In this document: positions 56,359 through 64,000 of the stretch, piece by piece
How positions within the stretch are numbered: the stretch's first letter is position 1
How the letters are laid out: every line of letters begins with the position of its first letter
Source of the DNA: Klebsiella spallanzanii
GTDB taxonomy: Bacteria > Pseudomonadota > Gammaproteobacteria > Enterobacterales > Enterobacteriaceae
Direction of reading: 5' to 3'
DNA length: 64,000 nt
Assembly: GCF_902158555.1 (NCBI RefSeq)
Contig: NZ_CABGGS010000008.1
Coordinates: forward strand, 1 to 64,000
Position numbers and translations under genes: made by a program
Notes under the pieces: generated by a model
Database searches by the model: none
The model's input: the letters and a program-made list of their open reading frames with translations, nothing else
What the model was told of the DNA's origin: nothing

Positions 56359-56564
56359 TTTTCCCTAAATAATTCGGGCTACAGGAAGATGGTAAGTGAA
56401 TGAATCCCCAGGAGCTTACAACAGTAAGTGACTGGGGTGAATGACAAATCTGTCAGGAACAGATTTGAACGCCGCAAAGCGACGGCCCGTAAGGGCGAGT
56501 CTCATGGATGAGACGAGTCACTCAGCAACCAACGCCCCTGTAGCCTGAAGTATGACGGGAAAAG
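56359..56564 (+). repeat. ERIC element (copy 2)
   Basis: About 206 bases ending TTTTCCC and GGGAAAA. Core CCCCAGGAGCTTAC...GTAAGTGACTGGGGTGA lies near 56401-56440. It carries the right module of copy 1 (GACAAATCTGTC...GAACAGATTTGAACGCC and the GGCCCGTAAGGGCGAG stretch) but lacks the left module. Ends differ from copy 1 but remain complementary. Confidence 0.88.
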
Positions 56565-56575
56565 AAGAAAAGTTT

Positions 56576-56609
56576 AGGGCTTCCACATGGGAAGCCCTTA
56601 CTTTTTTTT
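56576..56609 (+). terminator. Terminator of qor (beyond the ERIC element)
   Basis: AGGGCTTCC (56576-56584) pairs with GGAAGCCCT (56590-56598), then TACTTTTTTTT. The ERIC copy is therefore inside the qor 3' untranslated region. Confidence 0.85.
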
Positions 56610-56733
56610 GTTCGGCTGTATGTAGGGTACAGCTCGATGAATTCGTTAACGCGCTAATAGTGACAGATTTAATAAGCAAAGCCTACGCTGTTTTATGCAA
56701 AAATCTTCAGGTTGTGACATACCGCTCAATACC

Positions 56734-56976
56734 TTAGTAACGCCAACGGTTATTACCGCGATAACGACTCTCGGTTGGCGATTTTATCGCCCGAATCACC
56801 CACACCACGACAATCGCTAACAGCAACCACGGCAGCAGTTTAATCATTAACGCGAACAGGCCGCCGACAAACATCAGCGCGGTCGCTACGATAATCGCAG
56901 CAATAATTCCCAGTAATGAAACACCGGTGACCAACAGCATGACAAAAAAGCCAATAACAAATAAGAGTTCCAGCAT
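56734..56976 (-). CDS. pspG: Phage-shock protein G
   Basis: Inner-membrane effector of the phage-shock (PspF/sigma-54) response, 80 residues, as in E. coli. MLELLFVIGFFVMLLVTGVSLLGIIAAI and the next hydrophobic stretch AIIVATALMFVGGLFALMIKLLPWLLLAIVVVWVI give two to three spans; the basic tail ends RYRGNNRWRY. ATG 56976 is preceded by GGGGAGAAG. A sigma-54-like promoter lies 43 bases upstream. Confidence 0.93.
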   Translation of the reverse strand: MLELLFVIGFFVMLLVTGVSLLGIIAAIIVATALMFVGGLFALMIKLLPWLLLAIVVVWVIRAIKSPTESRYRGNNRWRY

Positions 56977-57018
56977 CGTCTTCTCCCCAAAGAAATTTCT
57001 ACATTGCTTTATGGGTAT

Positions 57019-57034
57019 TACAAAAAACGTGCCA
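57019..57034 (-). promoter_or_regulatory. Sigma-54 promoter of pspG
   Basis: On the minus strand, TGGCACGTTTTTTGTA has -24 GG and a -12 GT after exactly 10 bases. The GT instead of GC at -12 is a small departure. Position fits PspF-dependent control. Confidence 0.7.
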
Positions 57035-57118
57035 AACATAAATTATTGAATCAAAAGAAAAATACCCCGCTAAATAAAAGCAGGGCGTGGTGAATTTGAC
57101 CAGGTTTTAGTGAAAAAA

Positions 57119-58117
57119 TTAACGCTTGTCGGCAACCAGCTTCAGCGCCTGCTCCAGCACATTAATATCGGCACCGGCTTTATGCGCATTTTCGCTCAGG
57201 TAGCGACGCCACTGGCGCGCGCCAGGGATCCCCTGAAACAGCCCCAGCATATGACGCGTCACGTGACCGAGGTAGGTGCCGTTGCTGAGTTCACGTTCAA
57301 TATAGGGGTACATCGCGCGAACCACGGCAACCGGGTCGGGATCGATGCCTTCAATGCCGAAAATTTCCCGATCGACTGCAGCCAGAATACCCGGATTCTG
57401 ATAGGCCTCACGCCCCACCATCACACCGTCCATATGCTCAAGATGCTGCTTTGCCTCTTCCAGAGACTTAATACCGCCGTTGATCGCCATGGTCAGATGT
57501 GGAAAATCGCGCTTAAGCTGGTAAACGCGCGGATAATCCAGCGGCGGGATCTCGCGGTTCTCTTTCGGACTTAGGCCGGAAAGCCAGGCTTTACGCGCAT
57601 GGATGATAAACATCTCGCACTCGCCTTTCCCGGAAACCGTTTCGATAAAATCACACAAAAATTCGTAGCTATCCTGGTCGTCAATGCCAATACGGGTTTT
57701 AACCGTCACCGGGATGGAAACCACATCGCGCATCGCTTTAATGCAGTCGGCAACCAGTTGAGCATTACCCATCAGACAGGCGCCAAACATACCGTTCTGC
57801 ACGCGGTCGGACGGACAGCCAACGTTCAGGTTAATCTCATCATAGCCGCGGGCTTGCGCCAGCTTCGCGCAGTGCGCCAGCGCCGCCGGATCGCTACCGC
57901 CCAACTGTAGGGCGACCGGATGTTCTTCTTCGCTATAGGCCAGATAGTCGCCTTTACCGTGGATAATCGCGCCGGTAGTCACCATTTCAGTGTACAGCAG
58001 CGTATGACGCGACAGCTGGCGCAGAAAATAGCGGCAGTGTCTGTCGGTCCAGTCGAGCATCGGCGCGATGGAAAAACGGTGAGCAGCAAAAGCAGTAGGC
58101 GTTGATTCTGACATCAT
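57119..58117 (-). CDS. dusA: tRNA-dihydrouridine synthase A
   Basis: FMN enzyme that reduces uridine 20/20a of tRNA, about 332 residues. Visible are the flavin barrel [37 protein letters not shown], the Dus signature [20 protein letters not shown] with the catalytic Cys near 105, and INGGI, the phosphate-binding segment [14 protein letters not shown], and a C-terminal helical domain. I take ATG 58117; a second ATG follows directly, and neither has a strong ribosome site. dusA is a known integration target for some phages; none is inserted here. Confidence 0.93.
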   Translation of the reverse strand: MMSESTPTAFAAHRFSIAPMLDWTDRHCRYFLRQLSRHTLLYTEMVTTGAIIHGKGDYLAYSEEEHPVALQLGGSDPAALAHCAKLAQARGYDEINLNVGCPSDRVQNGMFGACLMGNAQLVADCIKAMRDVVSIPVTVKTRIGIDDQDSYEFLCDFIETVSGKGECEMFIIHARKAWLSGLSPKENREIPPLDYPRVYQLKRDFPHLTMAINGGIKSLEEAKQHLEHMDGVMVGREAYQNPGILAAVDREIFGIEGIDPDPVAVVRAMYPYIERELSNGTYLGHVTRHMLGLFQGIPGARQWRRYLSENAHKAGADINVLEQALKLVADKR

Positions 58118-58221
58118 GGCGAATAAATAAGCATCCGGGTAAAAAGGGGCGCTACTATAGCACAAAGATAAACCACTGGCGCATAGCGTCGGCGCTCACC
58201 TTTTCTATCCGGCAATAAACG

Positions 58222-58710
58222 CTATTTTTTCCGCGGCTTCCCGTCATGCGGGCCAAAAAACTGCGGCGGATGGTCGACCCAACGATCCTGACGCGTAGCC
58301 GCATAGCCGGGGTTTAGCGGATAGTAGATACGGTTGAATTTCTTGTTTGCCTCGCCAACCACAAGCAGACGAACCTCCTGCTCGGTATTATTAAGGAAGG
58401 TGTGGCAAATCCCGGTTCCGGCAGGAAAACCGACGCTATCCCCCGGTTCAAGCTTCCAGAGATAGCCGTTGATCCATACTTCAGGATATCCGTCGAGCAC
58501 GTAGATAAACTCTTCTTCATCGCTTTCCGCATGCGGATAAGAGGTACGACGACCGGGGGGCAAGCGCTCATGATGGATCCCCAGGCGGTTCAAGCGCAGA
58601 CCGCGCGCCAGCGGCGCACCAATGGAGAAAAGCTCAGTACTGTCGGGATAGGTGGAATCATCTGCACCTTCCAGTTCGCGCCAGTGTCGAATGCAATCAG
58701 GTCGTTTCAT
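58222..58710 (-). CDS. Cupin-domain protein
   Basis: A 162-residue single-domain cupin. The two cupin motifs are PGRRTSYPHAESDEEEFIYVLDG near 52-74 (His, Glu ligands) and the later GDSVGFPAGTGICHTFLNN near 89-107 (His ligand), so a metal-bound small-molecule enzyme or binding protein is plausible. Function is unknown. It lies divergent from zur, 114 bases apart; a zinc link is possible but not shown. Confidence 0.82.
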   Translation of the reverse strand: MKRPDCIRHWRELEGADDSTYPDSTELFSIGAPLARGLRLNRLGIHHERLPPGRRTSYPHAESDEEEFIYVLDGYPEVWINGYLWKLEPGDSVGFPAGTGICHTFLNNTEQEVRLLVVGEANKKFNRIYYPLNPGYAATRQDRWVDHPPQFFGPHDGKPRKK

Positions 58711-58824
58711 CGTTTTCTCCCGAAAATGAGATGCATCAGGTATAGCACACGCCGCAGGGTCTCGGCGTTTTACCTGTATCGTGATAAAGTAACAGTTTCA
58801 TATTCACGCAACCAGAGGACGCTC

Positions 58825-59340
58825 ATGGATAAGACCACTTCGCAACAAATGTTAGCGCATGCTGAAAAGCTCTGCGCGCAGCGTGGCGTGCGCCTGACCC
58901 CGCAGCGCCTTGAAGTATTGCGTTTGATGAGCCTGCAGCAAGGGGCAATTAGCGCCTACGATCTGCTCGATCTCCTTCGTGAAAAAGAACCTCAGGCTAA
59001 ACCCCCAACGGTATACCGGGCGCTGGAGTTTTTACTCGAGCAAGGGTTTGTGCATAAAGTAGAATCCACCAACAGCTATGTGCTGTGTCACCTGTTCGAT
59101 CAGCCGACCCATAGCTCAGCGATGTTTATCTGCGACCGCTGCGGCGTTGTCAAAGAAGAGTGTGCGGAAGGCGTAGAAGATATTATGCATACGCTGGCGG
59201 CAAGAATGGGATTCGCCCTGCGCCACAACGTGATTGAAGCGCACGGCCTGTGCGCCGCCTGTGTTGAAGTTGAAGCCTGCAGTACGCCGGGCCACTGCCA
59301 TCACGATCATACCATCCAGATTAAAAAGAAAGCCCGCTGA
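58825..59340 (+). CDS. zur: Zinc uptake regulator
   Basis: Fur-family zinc sensor that represses zinc import genes, 171 residues, as in E. coli. Winged helix RLTPQRLEVLRLMSLQQGAISAYDLLDLL near 22-50; the structural zinc site CDRCG near 103 and CAACVEVEAC near 143; and the regulatory histidines in VLCHLFDQPTHSS and the tail PGHCHHDH. ATG 58825 follows AGAGGA. A longer in-frame reading beginning at 58402 runs through the cupin gene antisense and is rejected. Confidence 0.96.
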   Translation: MDKTTSQQMLAHAEKLCAQRGVRLTPQRLEVLRLMSLQQGAISAYDLLDLLREKEPQAKPPTVYRALEFLLEQGFVHKVESTNSYVLCHLFDQPTHSSAMFICDRCGVVKEECAEGVEDIMHTLAARMGFALRHNVIEAHGLCAACVEVEACSTPGHCHHDHTIQIKKKAR

Positions 59341-59369
59341 GGCGTTAGCCGCAGCGGGAATCAAGGGTG

Positions 59370-59507
59370 TATACCCGTCATACTTCAAGTTGCATGTGCG
59401 TTGGCTTTGTTACTCGGCTCATCCATGAGCCTCGCCCTTCGGGGCCAGCGCAAGCGCTGTTCAAAGCATGAGTGCCTTGTCCTGCAACTCGAATTATTTA
59501 GGGTATA
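59370..59507 (-). repeat. ERIC-family element lacking the core (copy 3)
   Basis: 138 bases ending TATACCC and GGGTATA, reading on the minus strand. Left end CCTAAATAATTCGAGTTGCAGG and right end CAACTTGAAGTATGACGGG match copy 1, and the left-module text GCACTC.TGCTTTGAACAGCG is shared almost base for base. The ERIC core (GGAGCTTAC...GTAAGTGACTGGGG) is absent. It lies between the convergent zur and yjbJ. Confidence 0.88.
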
Positions 59508-59554
59508 AATCGTTAGAACAGGCAATAACAGTGGGTTAAAACACGATATTTTCG

Positions 59555-59764
59555 CTACCAGCGATAATCGTTTTTAGTTTCCCAATCCTTCACTTCTTTC
59601 TCGGCCTGGTCTTTGGCGTATCCATAGCGTTCCTGAATTCTGCCGACCAACTGATCACGCTTACCCTCGATGACGGTCATATCATCGTCGGTAAGTTTGC
59701 CCCATTGTTCCTTTGCTTTACCTTTCAGCTGTTTCCAGTTACCGCCGATTTCGTCTTTATTCAT
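59555..59764 (-). CDS. yjbJ: YjbJ (CsbD-family stress protein)
   Basis: 69 residues, as in E. coli, starting MNKDEIGGNWKQLKGKAKEQWGKLTDDDMTVIEGKRDQLVG. It is charged and helical, with the CsbD signature GNWKQLKGKAKEQWG. The family is induced by general stress (sigma-S or sigma-B); the function is not known. A preceding ATG (59767) is also spaced from GAGG; I choose the second by analogy with E. coli. Confidence 0.92.
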   Translation of the reverse strand: MNKDEIGGNWKQLKGKAKEQWGKLTDDDMTVIEGKRDQLVGRIQERYGYAKDQAEKEVKDWETKNDYRW

Positions 59765-59900
59765 CATGCATTCCTCATCGTTCGGTGATAGTTCGGTGAA
59801 TGAACAGCCCGCTGTGTGCCGGACATGACTTAACTATAGATGAGTATTCTGGGTAATATTTATTATTCGGAATCTTTAACCATTATAACAATAAAATGCA

Positions 59901-61217
59901 CTACGAAAACCAGGTCCCACGCTGCCAGTGCCGCCGCCAGATAACCGCCAGGGATGCGCCACGCAGGGCAAGAAACACCGTCAGCGCCAGCCATAGCCCA
60001 TGGTTGCCGAGAACCGGCACCGTCATTAGCGTCAGGGCAAATCCCGCTGCGGCCACCGCCATGCTATTACGCATCTCCGCACCGCGCGTCGCGCCGATAA
60101 ACATGCCGTCCAGCAGGTAACACCAGACGCCAATGACCGGTAGTATCATCTGCCAGACCAGATAGCGGTCGGCAAGCTGCTGCAGCGAAGGTAGCGACGT
60201 CAGCAAAGCAATTATCTGCTCTCCAGCGAGGCCGTAAATCAGCGCAAACGCCAGTGCCACCATTCCCGACTGACGGCAGGCTGCGCGCCAGACCTCAAGC
60301 AGTTGGCTATCGTCGCGCGCACCGTAGGCCTGCCCTGAGTGCGCTTCGACGGCATAAGCAAAACCGTCCAGCGCGTAGGCGGTAAAGGTCAGCATCGTCA
60401 TCAGCACCGCATTGACCGCCACCACATCGGTGCCAAGACGAGCGCCAAAAACCGTCACCGCCCCGAAACAAAGCTGTAGCAGCAGTGAGCGCAGCATAAT
60501 GTCGCGATTCAGCGCCAGCAGGCGACGTATATCACCGCGCCAGGCGTTTTTCAGCATCGACAGAGAGACGCCGCGCAGGACCAGCACGCGCCTTGCCATC
60601 AGCAGGCCAATAAAGAAAGTGGCGTATTCTGCCGTGACCGTTGCCAGCGCCGCCCCCTGCACGTTCATATGCAGGCCCATCACCAGCCATACATCGAGCA
60701 CAATGTTAAGAACGTTGCCGACCACCAGCAGGATCACCGGCGCTCTGGCGTACTGCACACCCAGCAGCCAGCCCAGCAGGACCAGGTTCGCCAACGATGC
60801 CGGAGCGCTTAACCAGCGGATTTCAAGGAAGCGCCGGGCCTGTTCAAGCACGGCTTCACTGCCGCCGACAATATGCAACGCCAGGTTTATTAACGGGATC
60901 CTGAAGAGAACAATCGCTATCCCTGCGATCAGCGCCAGGCCCAGCGGCTGCACCAGCGCGCGCGCCAGCCGCTGCGGATCTTTTGCGCCATAGGCCTGCG
61001 CCGTCAGCCCGGTGGTGCTCATTCGCAGGAACAAAAGCAGCATGAAGAGGAAACTGGTTGCCGTCGCGCCAACTGCCACACCGCCCAGATAAACCGGGCT
61101 GTCCAGATGACCAATAACGGCGGTATCCACCAACCCCAGCAGCGGGACGGTGATATTGGAGAAGATCATGGGCAGCGCTAAGCGCCACAGGGCTTTGTCA
61201 GCGGCGTTAAAAAGCAT
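59901..61217 (-). CDS. dinF: MATE-family transporter DinF
   Basis: 438-residue inner-membrane protein of the MATE/MOP superfamily with twelve spans, starting MLFNAADKALWRLALPMIFSNITVPLLGLVDTAVIGHL. It is the damage-inducible partner of lexA, transcribed 72 bases after the lexA stop on the minus strand, so it is induced by DNA damage from the two LexA boxes. Drug, bile-salt or oxidant protection has been proposed for E. coli DinF; the substrate is unsettled. Confidence 0.95.
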   Translation of the reverse strand: MLFNAADKALWRLALPMIFSNITVPLLGLVDTAVIGHLDSPVYLGGVAVGATATSFLFMLLLFLRMSTTGLTAQAYGAKDPQRLARALVQPLGLALIAGIAIVLFRIPLINLALHIVGGSEAVLEQARRFLEIRWLSAPASLANLVLLGWLLGVQYARAPVILLVVGNVLNIVLDVWLVMGLHMNVQGAALATVTAEYATFFIGLLMARRVLVLRGVSLSMLKNAWRGDIRRLLALNRDIMLRSLLLQLCFGAVTVFGARLGTDVVAVNAVLMTMLTFTAYALDGFAYAVEAHSGQAYGARDDSQLLEVWRAACRQSGMVALAFALIYGLAGEQIIALLTSLPSLQQLADRYLVWQMILPVIGVWCYLLDGMFIGATRGAEMRNSMAVAAAGFALTLMTVPVLGNHGLWLALTVFLALRGASLAVIWRRHWQRGTWFS

Positions 61218-61289
61218 GAGAGAAGAGCCCGAATGAGGAAAAACAGCGCGGCACCATATATGAGAGGATAATGCCGCGAGATGAAGAGA

Positions 61290-61898
61290 TTATTGCCAGT
61301 TGCCGTTGCGAATTACGCCGACGGCCAGCCCTTCAATGGTAAAATTCTGTTCGCGCAAATCCACCACAATCGGTGAAAATTCGCTATTTTCAGGCAGCAG
61401 TTCGACGACGTTACCCTGTTTTTTCAGACGCTTGACGGTCACTTCTTCATCGATGCGCGCCACAACCACCTGACCGTTACGCACGTCCTGAGTTTTATGT
61501 ACCGCCAGCAGGTCGCCATCCAGAATACCGATGTCTTTCATCGACATACCGCTAACGCGCAGCAGAAAATCGGCGTTCGGCTTAAACATGGCAGGATCGA
61601 CCTGATAGTGGCCTTCGATATGCTGCTGCGCCAGCAGCGGCTCGCCTGCCGCAACGCGGCCGATGAGCGGCAGGCCCGTTTCTTCTTCCGTCAGCAGACG
61701 AATACCGCGGGAGGCACCGGAAACGATCTCGATTGCGCCTTTACGCGCCAGCGCTTTCAGGTGCTCTTCCGCCGCGTTTGGGGAACGGAACCCCAAGCGC
61801 TGAGCAATTTCCGCACGCGTCGGCGGCATGCCCGTCTGGCTGATATGATCCCGAATGAGATCAAACACCTCTTGCTGCCTGGTCGTTAACGCTTTCAT
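61290..61898 (-). CDS. lexA: SOS repressor LexA
   Basis: 202 residues, as in E. coli. N-terminal winged helix [50 protein letters not shown]; cleavage site AAGEP near 84; catalytic serine in [12 protein letters not shown] near 119 and lysine in [10 protein letters not shown] near 156. It represses itself, dinF, uvrA and other SOS genes and self-cleaves with RecA. Two LexA boxes lie just upstream. Confidence 0.98.
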   Translation of the reverse strand: MKALTTRQQEVFDLIRDHISQTGMPPTRAEIAQRLGFRSPNAAEEHLKALARKGAIEIVSGASRGIRLLTEEETGLPLIGRVAAGEPLLAQQHIEGHYQVDPAMFKPNADFLLRVSGMSMKDIGILDGDLLAVHKTQDVRNGQVVVARIDEEVTVKRLKKQGNVVELLPENSEFSPIVVDLREQNFTIEGLAVGVIRNGNWQ

Positions 61899-61906
61899 TC
61901 CGCCCC

Positions 61907-61922
61907 CTGGGTGTATATACAG
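61907..61922 (-). promoter_or_regulatory. LexA box, promoter-proximal
   Basis: On the minus strand CTGTATATACACCCAG; nine bases before the lexA ATG. It differs from CTGT-N8-ACAG by one base. Confidence 0.9.
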
Positions 61923-61927
61923 TTATG

Positions 61928-61943
61928 CTGTGAGTATATACAG
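61928..61943 (-). promoter_or_regulatory. LexA box, distal
   Basis: On the minus strand CTGTATATACTCACAG, a perfect CTGT-N8-ACAG site, five bases from the proximal box. The tandem pair matches the E. coli lexA promoter. Confidence 0.93.
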
Positions 61944-62019
61944 CTAACGGTGATTTTGGAACCACATTTCACACAAAAATCAGGAGTTTCTTTCCGTTTT
62001 GCGAGCAGCTACGGCTGTC

Positions 62020-62388
62020 TTAGCGGTAATTCGCCCACAATAGCGTTCCCCAGGTCATCAACGCGATGATAATCGCCAGCAGCACCGCTGCAGACCCCAT
62101 ATCTTTGGCCCGCCCCGAAAGCTCGTGATGTTCCGGGCCAATACGGTCAACAACCGCTTCAATCGCGCTATTGATGATTTCAACTATCATCACTATCAGG
62201 ACCGAGCCTATCAGCAGAACTCGTGTGATGGCATCGACGTCTAACCAGCAGGCTATCGCCACGGCAATAATGGCCGCGATACCTTCCTGACGAAATGCGG
62301 CCTCATTGACCCACGCTGCACGGAACCCTTTCCAGGAATATCCTGCCGCTTTAATAATTCGGGTTAACCCAGTGGTATTATTGGCCAT
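62020..62388 (-). CDS. dgkA: Diacylglycerol kinase
   Basis: Small trimeric inner-membrane kinase that phosphorylates diacylglycerol to phosphatidic acid, recycling lipid from osmoregulated-glucan synthesis. 122 residues, as in E. coli, starting MANNTTGLTRIIKAAGYSWKGFRAAWVNEAAFRQEG. Three spans are visible, with the catalytic motif EIINSAIEAVVDRIG near 69-83. Start ATG 62388; a preceding ATG adds one Met. Divergent from plsB, 129 bases apart, both in phospholipid metabolism. Confidence 0.95.
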   Translation of the reverse strand: MANNTTGLTRIIKAAGYSWKGFRAAWVNEAAFRQEGIAAIIAVAIACWLDVDAITRVLLIGSVLIVMIVEIINSAIEAVVDRIGPEHHELSGRAKDMGSAAVLLAIIIALMTWGTLLWANYR

Positions 62389-62517
62389 CAAACGAACCTT
62401 TTTATGTAAATGACGTCAATGAGTGTACGCGTTTGCCGCGTTACAACGGAAATTATGCGCACTTTCTGTTATTCTTGCCGCGCATTTGCATGATTAACCA
62501 GAGGCTTCACATCGTCT

Positions 62518-64000
62518 ATGTCTGGCTGGCAACGAATTTACTATAAATTACTGAATTTACCATTAAGGGTGCTGGTAAAAAGCAAGTCAATTCCGGCAGA
62601 ACCTGCTCAGGAATTAGGCCTGGATACTTCGCGCCCCATTATGTACGTCCTGCCTTACAATTCGAAGGCGGACCTGCTGACGCTGCGCGCTCAATGTCTG
62701 GAGCATGATCTACCGGACCCGCTTGAGCCGCTGGAAATCGATGGCGCCCTGCTTCCGCGCTACGTATTTATCCACGGCGGGCCACGCGTATTCACCTATT
62801 ACACGCCGAAAGAAGAGTCCATCAAGCTATTTCACGACTATCTGGATCTGCACCGCAATCATCCTGACCTTGACGTGCAGATGGTGCCCGTTTCGGTGAT
62901 GTTCGGCCGCGCGCCGGGGCGTGAAAAAGGCGAGGTTAATCCTCCTCTGCGCATGCTCAACGGCATTCAAAAATTCTTCGCCGTTCTGTGGCTGGGCCGC
63001 GACAGCTTTGTGCGTTTCTCGCCTTCGGTCTCTCTGCGCAAGATGGCGGACGAACACGGGACCGATAAAACTATCGCCCAAAAGCTGGCCCGCGTGGCGC
63101 GTATGCACTTCGCCCGTCAGCGGCTGGCCGCCGTCGGCCCGCGCCTGCCAGCGCGTCAGGATCTGTTCAATAAACTGCTGGCGTCAAAAGCCATTGCTCG
63201 CGCGGTAGAAGACGAAGCGCGCAGTAAAAAAATCTCCCACGAGAAGGCGCAGCAAAACGCTATCGCCCTGATGGAAGAGATAGCAGCAAACTTCTCCTAT
63301 GAGATGATCCGCCTGACCGACCGCGTGCTGGGCTTCACCTGGAACCGTCTCTATCAGGGCATTAACGTCCATAACGCCGAGCGCGTGCGCCAGCTGGCGC
63401 ATGAAGGCCACGAGATAGTCTATGTTCCGTGCCACCGCAGCCATATGGACTATTTGCTGCTCTCTTACGTCATTTATCATCAGGGTCTGGTACCGCCGCA
63501 TATCGCCGCCGGTATCAACCTGAACTTCTGGCCTGCCGGGCCGATCTTCCGTCGCGGCGGCGCGTTCTTTATTCGCCGTACGTTCAAGGGTAATAAGCTC
63601 TATTCAACGGTATTCCGCGAATATCTCGGCGAACTGTTCAGTCGCGGCTACTCGGTGGAGTACTTCGTTGAAGGCGGACGTTCACGTACCGGTCGTCTGC
63701 TGGATCCGAAAACCGGCACTCTGTCGATGACCATTCAGGCTATGCTGCGCGGCGGTAATCGTCCAATCACTCTGGTACCGATTTATATCGGCTACGAGCA
63801 CGTGATGGAAGTGGGTACCTACGCCAAAGAGCTGCGCGGGGCGACGAAAGAGAAAGAGAACCTGCCGCAGATGTTGAAAGGCCTCAGCAAGCTGCGCAAC
63901 CTGGGCCAGGGCTACGTTAACTTCGGCGAGCCGCTGCCGCTAATGGCTTATCTGAACCAGCATGTTCCGGACTGGCGCGAAGCTATCGATCCTATTGAAG
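62518..64000 (+). CDS. plsB: Glycerol-3-phosphate acyltransferase (3' end outside window)
   Basis: Membrane enzyme that acylates glycerol 3-phosphate at position 1, the first step of phospholipid synthesis. It starts [19 protein letters not shown] and is open to the window edge (494 codons of about 807). Acyltransferase motifs: HX4D in [14 protein letters not shown] near 306, block [16 protein letters not shown] near 350, block [13 protein letters not shown] near 385 and block IV near 417. E. coli is often given a longer start (MTFCYPC...); here that path carries TGA in the frame at 62491-62493, so the MSGW start is the only one. Confidence 0.96.
   Translation, partial: MSGWQRIYYKLLNLPLRVLVKSKSIPAEPAQELGLDTSRPIMYVLPYNSKADLLTLRAQCLEHDLPDPLEPLEIDGALLPRYVFIHGGPRVFTYYTPKEESIKLFHDYLDLHRNHPDLDVQMVPVSVMFGRAPGREKGEVNPPLRMLNGIQKFFAVLWLGRDSFVRFSPSVSLRKMADEHGTDKTIAQKLARVARMHFARQRLAAVGPRLPARQDLFNKLLASKAIARAVEDEARSKKISHEKAQQNAIALMEEIAANFSYEMIRLTDRVLGFTWNRLYQGINVHNAERVRQLAHEGHEIVYVPCHRSHMDYLLLSYVIYHQGLVPPHIAAGINLNFWPAGPIFRRGGAFFIRRTFKGNKLYSTVFREYLGELFSRGYSVEYFVEGGRSRTGRLLDPKTGTLSMTIQAMLRGGNRPITLVPIYIGYEHVMEVGTYAKELRGATKEKENLPQMLKGLSKLRNLGQGYVNFGEPLPLMAYLNQHVPDWREAIDPIE

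Noticed and set aside
57119-58117. Possible phage insertion at dusA
   Set aside because: dusA is intact and its neighbours are backbone; no integrase gene is present.
58402-58824. N-terminal extension of Zur to 312 residues
   Set aside because: The extension is antisense to the cupin gene; ATG 58825 gives the exact family length and has a ribosome site.

Overview
The window is chromosomal DNA of a member of the Enterobacteriaceae, most likely from the Klebsiella/Raoultella/Enterobacter group. The evidence is the backbone gene order plsB-dgkA-lexA-dinF-yjbJ-zur-dusA-pspG-qor-dnaB-alr-tyrB-aphA-yjbQ-yjbR-uvrA-ssb-yjcB-pdeC-soxS-soxR-ghxP-yjcE-actP-yjcH-acs-gltP-yjcO-fdhF. This is E. coli order read in reverse, with near-identical protein lengths, plus ERIC and REP repeats. 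The species is an inference. No rRNA, tRNA, CRISPR array, prophage or insertion sequence was seen.

Layout. 1-3.7 kb: a sugar-phosphate operon on the minus strand (allulose-6-phosphate 3-epimerase-like, transaldolase, transketolase) behind a promoter region with LacI-type operators and a gene relic. 4.1-6.5 kb: fdhF, a selenoprotein gene with an in-frame UGA, SECIS hairpin, sigma-54 promoter and flanking REP sequences. 6.5-13.1 kb: yjcO, gltP and the acetate genes acs-yjcH-actP; the E. coli nrf operon that lies between gltP and acs is absent. 13.1-18.7 kb: a five-gene chaperone-usher fimbrial operon of lower GC. 19.3-25.7 kb: cidAB-like genes with their LysR regulator, yjcE, ghxP with two PurR-like sites, and a glutathione S-transferase. 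25.8-29.3 kb: a SraL-like small RNA, soxRS with its SoxR box, pdeC and yjcB.

29.3-44.9 kb is the accessory stretch. It holds a four-gene ABC importer divergent from a three-gene operon (metallo-beta-lactamase-fold hydrolase, LacI regulator, inositol-monophosphatase-family phosphatase) around one perfect 22-bp palindrome; a cysteine-rich protein of unknown function; a BamA paralogue broken by a single amber codon; an ERIC element; a short AraC-type regulator; a FepA/IroN-type siderophore receptor; and an MltF-like lytic transglycosylase. 44.9-64 kb returns to backbone: ssb/uvrA with a LexA box, a two-gene unit of unknown function, yjbR, yjbQ, aphA, tyrB, alr, dnaB, qor, pspG, dusA, a cupin, zur, yjbJ, dinF-lexA with two LexA boxes, dgkA and the start of plsB.

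The best candidate for an undescribed system is the 29.3-36.0 kb importer/phosphatase locus. Its parts fit uptake of a phosphorylated, perhaps phosphodiester-linked, small molecule that is cleaved and dephosphorylated in the cytoplasm under a local repressor. The second notable result is a set of three ERIC-family repeats that share modules. One looks like a deletion product of another, by recombination between internal direct repeats that removed the conserved ERIC core.
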